Shown: positions 58,131 through 64,000 of the stretch, piece by piece
Layout: every line of letters begins with the position of its first letter
Position numbering within the stretch: position 1 is the first letter of the stretch
Assembly: GCA_024803745.1 (NCBI GenBank)
Contig: JANJXV010000190.1
Span: 1,621,001-1,685,000, forward strand
DNA: 64,000 nt
Direction of reading: 5' to 3'
Origin: Megascapheus bottae
Lineage: Eukaryota > Chordata > Mammalia > Rodentia > Geomyidae
The notes under the pieces: generated by a model
Database searches by the model: none
What the model was told of the DNA's origin: nothing
What the model saw: only the letters and a program-made list of their open reading frames with translations
Translations under genes and position numbers: made by a program

Positions 58131-58380
58131 CGGAGCCAGGTACAGTGGCTCACGCCCGTCATCCTAGCTACTCAGGAGGCTGAAATCTGAGGATGGCAGT
58201 TCAAAGCCAGCAATGGGCACTAAAATCCATGAGGCTTTTATCTCCAATTAACCACCAGAAAACCAGAAGTGGTGCTGTGGCTCAAGGGGTAGGGTGGTAG
58301 CCTTGAGCTGAAGAGCTCAGGGACAGCACCCAGGCCCAGAGTTCAAGTCCCACCACCGACGAAACAAACAAAAACAAAAC
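58131..58380 (+). mobile_element. Chimeric SINE: B1 + Geo-type right half (plus)
   Basis: Left B1 half: GAGCCAGGTACAGTGGCTCA, CGCCCGTCATCCTAGCTACT, CAGGAGGCTGAAATCTGAGG, AGTTCAAAGCC. Linker GAGGCTTTTATCTCCAATTA. Right half from about 58262: AGAAGTGGTGCTGTGGCTCA, AGGGGTAGGGTGG, GGACAGCACCCAGGCCCAGA, GTTCAAGTCC, then an AAACAAACAAAAACAAAAC tail. The right half has a tRNA-type box A (TGGCTCAAGGGG) and a perfect box B (GTTCAAGTC fits GWTCRANNC). Confidence 0.85.
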
Positions 58381-58950
58381 CAGAACTATATTAGGCTTAG
58401 ATAGAATTTAAAATATATTCTTAATATTGGCAGCCATCTAGGCTAACTTTTTAAATCTCCAGGCTGCCCTTTAGGTGTAGGTGTGCAGGGCTGCCTTCCA
58501 TGCACCAACTTCAGCAAATCCCCCATTATCACATTTATTTTTGCTCGACTGTGCACAGCTGCTCATCACTGAACAGCATGGTTTGCTTTCGCTAGGCAGT
58601 AAGCTCAATAACCCAGTCGTCCCCTGCAACAAGGTACCAGGAAGCTGGAGGCAGCCTCTGGACCAAGGGGTTTGGGCCACCACGTAGCCTCTTGGGTCTC
58701 CTCTGGGCCTTCCCACAGAGCCCACAACAAGAATGGGGGGGTGTTTCTCACTCCCCCAGCCTGGCCCAGGTCCCCCCTCACTGAGTCCACTGGAATCAAG
58801 AACACAGATGGATTTCTGGTCCCTCTCTACCTGAACACAAATAAAACCAATATGGTGACCTCCGTCAACGGACGCCTCCGATGAGCTGCTGAGGTCTCTG
58901 CCACCTTCTCAGATGGGACGGAACGGCTCTCGAGCTGTGGGCCTGCGGGC
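58381..58950. other. Unique non-coding sequence
   Basis: Nothing recognised. Confidence 0.4.
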
Positions 58951-58952
58951 CT

Positions 58953-59002
58953 GCAGCCCCGCACCGCGCCCACGGCCGCAGCCCCGCACCGCGCCCACGG
59001 CC
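58953..59002. repeat. 25-bp GC-rich tandem duplication
   Basis: Two near-perfect copies of a unit beginning GCAGCCCCGCACCGCGCCCA. Unusually CpG-rich for this window (four CpG per unit including the junction). Confidence 0.9.
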
Positions 59003-61585
59003 CCAGCCTGCACTTCTTCTTTCCCTCCACTGCCTCCAGCCAGGATTTCAGGTGTGACATACTAATTCAGTTTTCATCACCTGCTGTCGACGTGGATGCC
59101 CAGTGAGATCTCTCTCTACCGGGGCTCCAGCCAAACACCTTTTGATGAGGTTTTGGCTCTCAGGAAAGACATGGCCTGCGGGACCAGGACGGCAAGGAGA
59201 GATTCCAGCACGAGCAGATGAGTTTCGATTCTCCCCCTGCTGGAGAGGGAGGCCCGGAGATTCCATTTACAGCTTCCAAACAGCTGCAGCCAGCGGTGCC
59301 TCAGGATTCTTACAGCCACGTGTAACTGTGGTACATCTACTGACCTAATAATGCTCGTTCTCCATTAATAAGCATGTGGCACAACACACGGGGACAAATT
59401 CATGCATCATTCGTGGGGGCAATAAATTAAAATAGTGAGTGACACCTGCAGGAACAGTGCGATGTCTTGTACACAGATTGGCTCATAGGAGGTCCAGGGA
59501 AATGCATTCGGGTCTCTGAGTTCCAGGATAAACACGAGTGTGTTTCTTCAGAAATCTTGTCTCCACAGTTCTACCAGGAAGTCACCTGTGCTTTGTCTGT
59601 CACACAGAGAACCACAGTCCTCCCCCAAACAACTCTGAGTGCTGCAGTCACTTACGACAGCCCCGGTGATCCTGCAGACCAGATTGTTGTCTAATGTTGG
59701 TTAACGGAGAACTGTGTTTACCCCCCCAGTATCAGTTTTTAAAAACGGAGCGCAATAAAAATGCAGAATGTGTACTTGCCCTATCAGTTCCCAGGATAAT
59801 TAGCTAGAAATAGGATTTCTGGGTGGAAGCTGTGGCTCAGCCTTTACCAAGGCTTTGCACATGTTAGTCTGTTCCTCCCTGTGGCCATCCACTCCTTGGT
59901 CTTCAAAGGGCTGTTGTGTGCATGGGCCTCTCACCACAGCCTGAAGAGGCAGAGCCTCTCCCCCTCTCTCCTCTCTTGTTCTTCTCCATGCCCCCACCCC
60001 ACCCCTCTGAGTTGGATTTAGATGAGCACACTTGCAATCCCACAGGCTCCAAACCCAGATGTGGCCAACCCAAGATTTGTCTAGGTGCAGTTGAAAGCCA
60101 GCCCTCAGCAACAGGCAGGATGCTGGGGTTCCTGAGATCCTCCTCCCCAACTGGGGAGGGTCCCAGGTTACACCATTTCTGCAGGAGGCCGGGGACAGGA
60201 CCTGGACCCTAATCCTTCTCACACCCCGCGGTCAGCATAGTTGCATAAAAACAGAAGGAAAAAATAAATTCAAGAGGGCAGTGTATCTCTCCTAGCTCCA
60301 TCTGTCCTTCCATCTTCTTGCTGCATGTAGAAGATGTGCATGTGGGAAGAAAAAACAGCAGAAGAGGCAGAGCCTCCGCAGCCAGGGGGATGGGCGGCCC
60401 TGGGTACACCCCCACGGCTGGACTCCACTCACCTCTTTGTGAATTATTGATGCCTTGGCCTGATTTTGCAGCTTCTTTCAAATTATTTGTTTAATTTCCT
60501 CCATGATGAGAAAAGAAATCCTTTCCCTGGTGAAACTCTATGAGTTGGCCTGGAAGTATTGAGTGTTTGCTTCATGGCACTCATTGGCAGTCAGATGCAC
60601 AATTTTAAGGATCTATGAGAACATCAATAGATAAATCTTTCTTGGTTGTTGGTATGAAATGGTAAGGCCAGAGCTACGGGATGCATTTTCCTTTGGCTTT
60701 TCCTAAGGTCAAAAGTTACTGAATTTTTTTCCTTGAGGTTGTCTCCCTGGAACGTAAAGTGCCGTACTCCTCAAGAAGAAAACAAATTGCATTCTTCACT
60801 ACACACTTTCTGCCCGGGAACTCTTCTCCTGGCGAGGGCTCTTAAGTGACTGCTACTGAAACAATTCTGGATGCCTCCAATCTTGGGTTTCTTCCTCCTC
60901 GGGCTCTACATGTGTGAGTGGCGAGTGTCTGAGAAAGTGAATTCCTCTGTGGGCCCCAGGGCACACACCCTCTGCGGGAGTCCCAGGTAGAGTAGAGGAT
61001 GGCAGTAAAATCCGAACCTCAGCTGAAGAACACAAGCATTTCCAGCCACTGCATGGGAGATTCATTGAAAAACATTGCTGGATCTGACAATCGTTTGCTG
61101 TGTGCTTGGGAAAACCTCTCCTAGTGTTTATGTGGCCCCGAAGGAAGCCATTTACTGGTAAATGGGAGGACTGGGGAGGGATTGGAATGCGCACTTAGAG
61201 CTAGGAAGCTCAGCCTTTCCATCCATCTGTGCTCACTGCCTAATTAACGTATGTGGGAACCAGTGCGGTGAAGAATGGCTCGGTCCAGCTCCACTAGCTT
61301 TTCCCAGGTTTCTCTACCTGAATGCATCTCCAGATGATGTCGACTGCATATCTGAAAGGCAGCTCTGCGGTGTGAGGAATTGTAGGACGGAGGCGAGCCC
61401 CCAGGGGTCGACAGGGTGGAGATGATCCGTTTGCATATAGAAACCTAGGAGAGGAAGATTCTGAAGTCATTTCAAGCAGGGAGGGATGATCTGGATCTAA
61501 GTACATTGTGTGTCTGAGAACTCTCAAAATAAACCCTGGCTTGTACGACTAATATATGCTAACAAAAAAGAGAATCTTGCAAAAG
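59003..61585. other. Unique non-coding sequence
   Basis: Mixed DNA; a small AT-rich island at 59340-59440 and T-rich stretches near 60.5-60.75 kb. No gene or repeat that I can name. Confidence 0.38.
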
Positions 61586-61589
61586 AGCA

Positions 61590-62020
61590 GAATTCATGCT
61601 GGAAGATTTGTCCCAAACGGCAGAGCTTTTATGGCTAAACTGTGCATTTATCCATACACGGTTGCGCATAGGCCTCTATTCATGGACGCTGGAGTTGTTT
61701 CGGCGTCTTGCCTGTTGTGAACAAGGCTGCCGTGGGAGGGCAGATGTTCCTCAGCAAACTGGTTTCGTGCCGTTTGCAGACCCACACAGACGTGGGGTTG
61801 CCGGGTCCTGCGGCGGGTGGTTCCATTTTTGCTTCTGTTTCCCCCACTGCTTCTCCATAATGACTTCACCAAACTGCGTCCCCTCGACTGTGCCGGAGAT
61901 TTTCCCTGCCCCTAACTTCTCGAGCCCTGCTTTTTGTCTCTTGGACAACGGCCAAGCTGACAGGTGTGAAGTGGCATCCGCTGTGTGCCAAGAATACTTG
62001 CTGGAGAAAGGAAACGCTCT
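61590..62020 (-). mobile_element. Old LINE-1, 3' part of ORF2 (antisense)
   Basis: The plus strand is the antisense of the L1 ORF2 C-terminal region: CAGAGCTTTTATGGCTAAAC (antisense of the conserved YY-x-AIK codons), ATGGACGCTGGAGTTGTTTC, CTTGCCTGTTGTGAACAAGG, GTTGCCGGGTCCTGCGG, ACTTCACCAAACTGCG and GACAGGTGTGAAGTGGCATC appear in the expected order. Diverged with indels; no frame survives. Confidence 0.68.
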
Positions 62021-62034
62021 CCAGTAACTGTTCT

Positions 62035-62395
62035 TGAGTAACTGAACATCTACCCACGGGAAAGTGAAAGGGAGCTTTGTCTAAGCCATACACAGAAATT
62101 AGCTTGAAATGCAGACAGACACAAACACAAGGTTTGAAACTGGCATCTGCTGAGAGAACCATGCTCAGAGGCTGGTCTGTCACTTTGGTCTTGGCTGTCA
62201 TTCCCTGGGTCAGACACAAAAGGAATGTGACTGCAAACACACAGGCAAAACAAACAAAATCAACCGGGAGCCCAGTTCTATCAGACGCACAACTTCTGTG
62301 CAGCAAGAGAATCAACCAGATAGATATCCCTTTGCAGATGGATACCGACTGAGCATGCAAACTGAGGGTAAAATGTAGGGGTTCTAGACGAGATT
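62035..62395 (+). mobile_element. Old LINE-1, upstream ORF2 segment in inverted orientation
   Basis: On the plus strand: AAGTGAAAGGGAGCTTTGTC, CATACACAGAAATTAGCTTG, CACAGGCAAAACAAACAAAA, ACAACTTCTGTGCAGCAAGA, GAATCAACCAGATAG, TTTGCAGATGGATACC. These match sense L1 ORF2 in order (ACCATATACAAAAATTAACTC ... GCAAAAATAAACAAATGGG ... AGCTTCTGCACAGCAAAAGA ... CATCAACAAA ... TTTGCAAATCATACATC). Head-to-head with the antisense part at 61590-62020. The 242-codon minus frame at 61866-62594 crosses both and is an artefact. Confidence 0.66.
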
Positions 62396-63265
62396 TTAAA
62401 AACTGTCTTACGATTTCGGTGGCTCTATTAAAATGCTCATGAGGAGCACGAAGGCCATTTTCAAGTCCCCTGAGTCCTAAAAGTGATGCTGACTCTGCTT
62501 TTGTCAGTGGTACGAGAATGACCCTTGGCAGGAGCCCACAGAACTGGACACGCAGGAAAGAGGCTGACATTTCAATGTCTTTCTTCGCCCACAAGACATG
62601 TTAGCTGCCGTGCAGGAGAGAGGAGAAGTGAGGTCGGGTGGGCATCTGTGTGCATTTATCCCACAAGATGACAACAACAGAACTGGTGGTAGGTCTTCAG
62701 AAGCACTGGCCAGTCTATCGTGGACGCTGGGGATTTTCCCCTCCACAGGTACAGTCACACCTCCTTCCACACCACCCCAGGCGACATCATTAAAATGTCT
62801 ACACTCATCCGTTCATGAGGTACGGGGTGTCTGAGGGGCAGGAGGAGCTCAAGTTCCCAAATGCTCAGCTGGGCTGGACACCTTCCCCGAGCCACCTCTC
62901 CCAGCCCCAAGGAGAAACAGCGCTCCCTGGTCTGCACGTGATGAATGACCCTCACGCGGGACAAACAGGCTTCATAAATCACAGGGCACTTTTACCAAAG
63001 GCGGTGGGGCTGAGAATTAAACTGGAGTTGGAAGTCTGACATTTCACACATCTGAAATTAAGAATAATAGGGTCTTCTTTGGTCATCTACAGGGTAGATA
63101 ATATGAAATATCAGACTTACAGCGAATTTTATAGATGATCTAATTCTAATTCTGTAATTTAATTCAAACATTTACTGAGTAATTTCAGAGGCTGTGAGGG
63201 GCTGTGAGGGCTTAGGAGTAAAAGAGGCACCATTCCTGTCCCTTCACCGGGAGTGAAATGCAGAC
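62396..63265. other. Unique non-coding sequence
   Basis: Includes a short 11-bp duplication (GGCTGTGAGGG, 63190-63211). Nothing else recognised. Confidence 0.4.
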
Positions 63266-63267
63266 AG

Positions 63268-63268
<1 letters not shown>

Positions 63269-63305
<37 letters not shown>
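63269..63305. repeat. (AC)n microsatellite
   Basis: About 18 AC units; a short separate TG run follows at 63342-63354. Confidence 0.96.
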
Positions 63306-63307
<2 letters not shown>

Positions 63308-63772
63308 TTTCTTTACACATATACCTATACGTCTACATATATGTGTGTGTGTGTGACCTTCCTCAAAGGGATTTTGCTTTTCATTTCCATAAGCCTAGCA
63401 CTGCCTGTGTCAGTCTTCTTTAGTCCCCTGTGAACACACCCCGTTCTAGGCCTTCAGGAGCAGGATCCATGGCTGGTCCCTGGGGCCACTGTCCTTTCTC
63501 CTGAGCTCTGTTTCCCACGGCTGCGTTTACATGGACACACCTCCTGGGTTTCCTCAGTCTCTGCCATGTGCACTTGGCTGTAGGAAGGCATGCAGAGGAG
63601 CCGTCGTGTCCCGGGATGCATCTGCTGGTCTCTTGGCTCCACTCCGCCTGGGCCAGGCTGGCCACGCAGCACTGTGGGTCTTGACACCACGAGGGCCCCA
63701 GTGAAGCCACCGAGGAGCCCAGCATTGCTCTCAAGTCTGTACACTGCTGCTCCTCACAGGGGAAGAGCGGAG

Positions 63773-63820
63773 GTCAGCCGGGGCCAGCAGGGGCCAGCCG
63801 GGGCCAGCAGGGGCAGGCTT
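63773..63820. repeat. 10/20-bp GC-rich tandem repeat
   Basis: Alternating units GCCGGGGCCA and GCAGGGGCCA, about four to five copies. Confidence 0.88.
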
Positions 63821-63894
63821 CGGGTCAGCCAGAGGCAATCAGGTGCACCTAGAGGACAGCCCTTGATTTGTCCACTCCATCACCCTGCTTTCCC

Positions 63895-63975
63895 CTAAAG
63901 GTAAATAAATGGCGCCTGCTGTGTGGATTAAGTTTGGGAAAACGCCTGGCAGAGCACAGGAAGGACTCCCAGGAG
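63895..63975 (+). mobile_element. Possible MIR 3' fragment
   Basis: GTGTGGATTAAGTTTGGGAA and AACGCCTGGCAGAGCACAGG resemble MIR (GGATTAAATGAG... then CGCCTGGCACAGAGCA). Short. Confidence 0.4.
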
Positions 63976-64000
63976 CAAACAGTTATGTCTGCGACTGTAT

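Noticed and set aside
61866..62594. 242-codon open frame on the minus strand
   Set aside because: It runs through both L1 segments in a frame that is not ORF2 and has no domain; the openness is chance.

Overview
This window looks like nuclear DNA from a placental mammal, most likely a rodent of the superfamily Geomyoidea (kangaroo rats, pocket mice, pocket gophers). The reasons are CpG-poor composition, long CA/GA/TC microsatellites, ancient L1, MIR and MaLR remnants, and several SINEs with an ID-like (tRNA-Ala type) left half and the right half called Geo in the IDL-Geo family, which is described as restricted to Geomyoidea. The species call is inference from those repeats, from memory, without a search.

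I find no protein-coding gene, exon, tRNA, rRNA or processed pseudogene that I can support. The open reading frames are short, overlap on both strands and frames, and show no domain signature. The longest ones are by-products of repeats: a 27-bp minisatellite (27 = 9 codons) gives a 206-codon frame at 45605-46225 (-), and an old L1 gives a 242-codon frame at 61866-62594 (-). The window reads as intergenic or deep intronic sequence.

Layout. 1-6 kb: GC-rich unique sequence with a perfect CTCF-type core at 899-912 (-) and a weaker one at 1366-1379 (+), a dimeric Alu/B1-like SINE, and a polypyrimidine tract. 6-21 kb: a 15-bp purine minisatellite, several dinucleotide arrays, and AT-rich islands resembling conserved non-coding elements. 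21-26 kb: two antisense B1+Geo SINEs, the fossil C-terminus of a hAT transposase, and a MIR. 27-36 kb: a second good CTCF-type core, a probable MLT1 LTR remnant, antisense L1 fragments, IDL-Geo and B1 copies. 37-47 kb: CNE-like sequence, more L1, IDL-Geo copies including two inserted one after the other at the same target, and the 27-bp minisatellite. 46-58 kb: the most CNE-like sequence of the window (46.6, 50.3, 51.4, 57.7 kb). 58-64 kb: a plus-strand B1+Geo SINE, an L1 with an internal 5' inversion, and MIR.

No genes can be shown to work together here. If the window has a function it is probably regulatory (CTCF-type sites and AT-rich islands with homeodomain cores). Cross-species alignment is the decisive test and could not be run.
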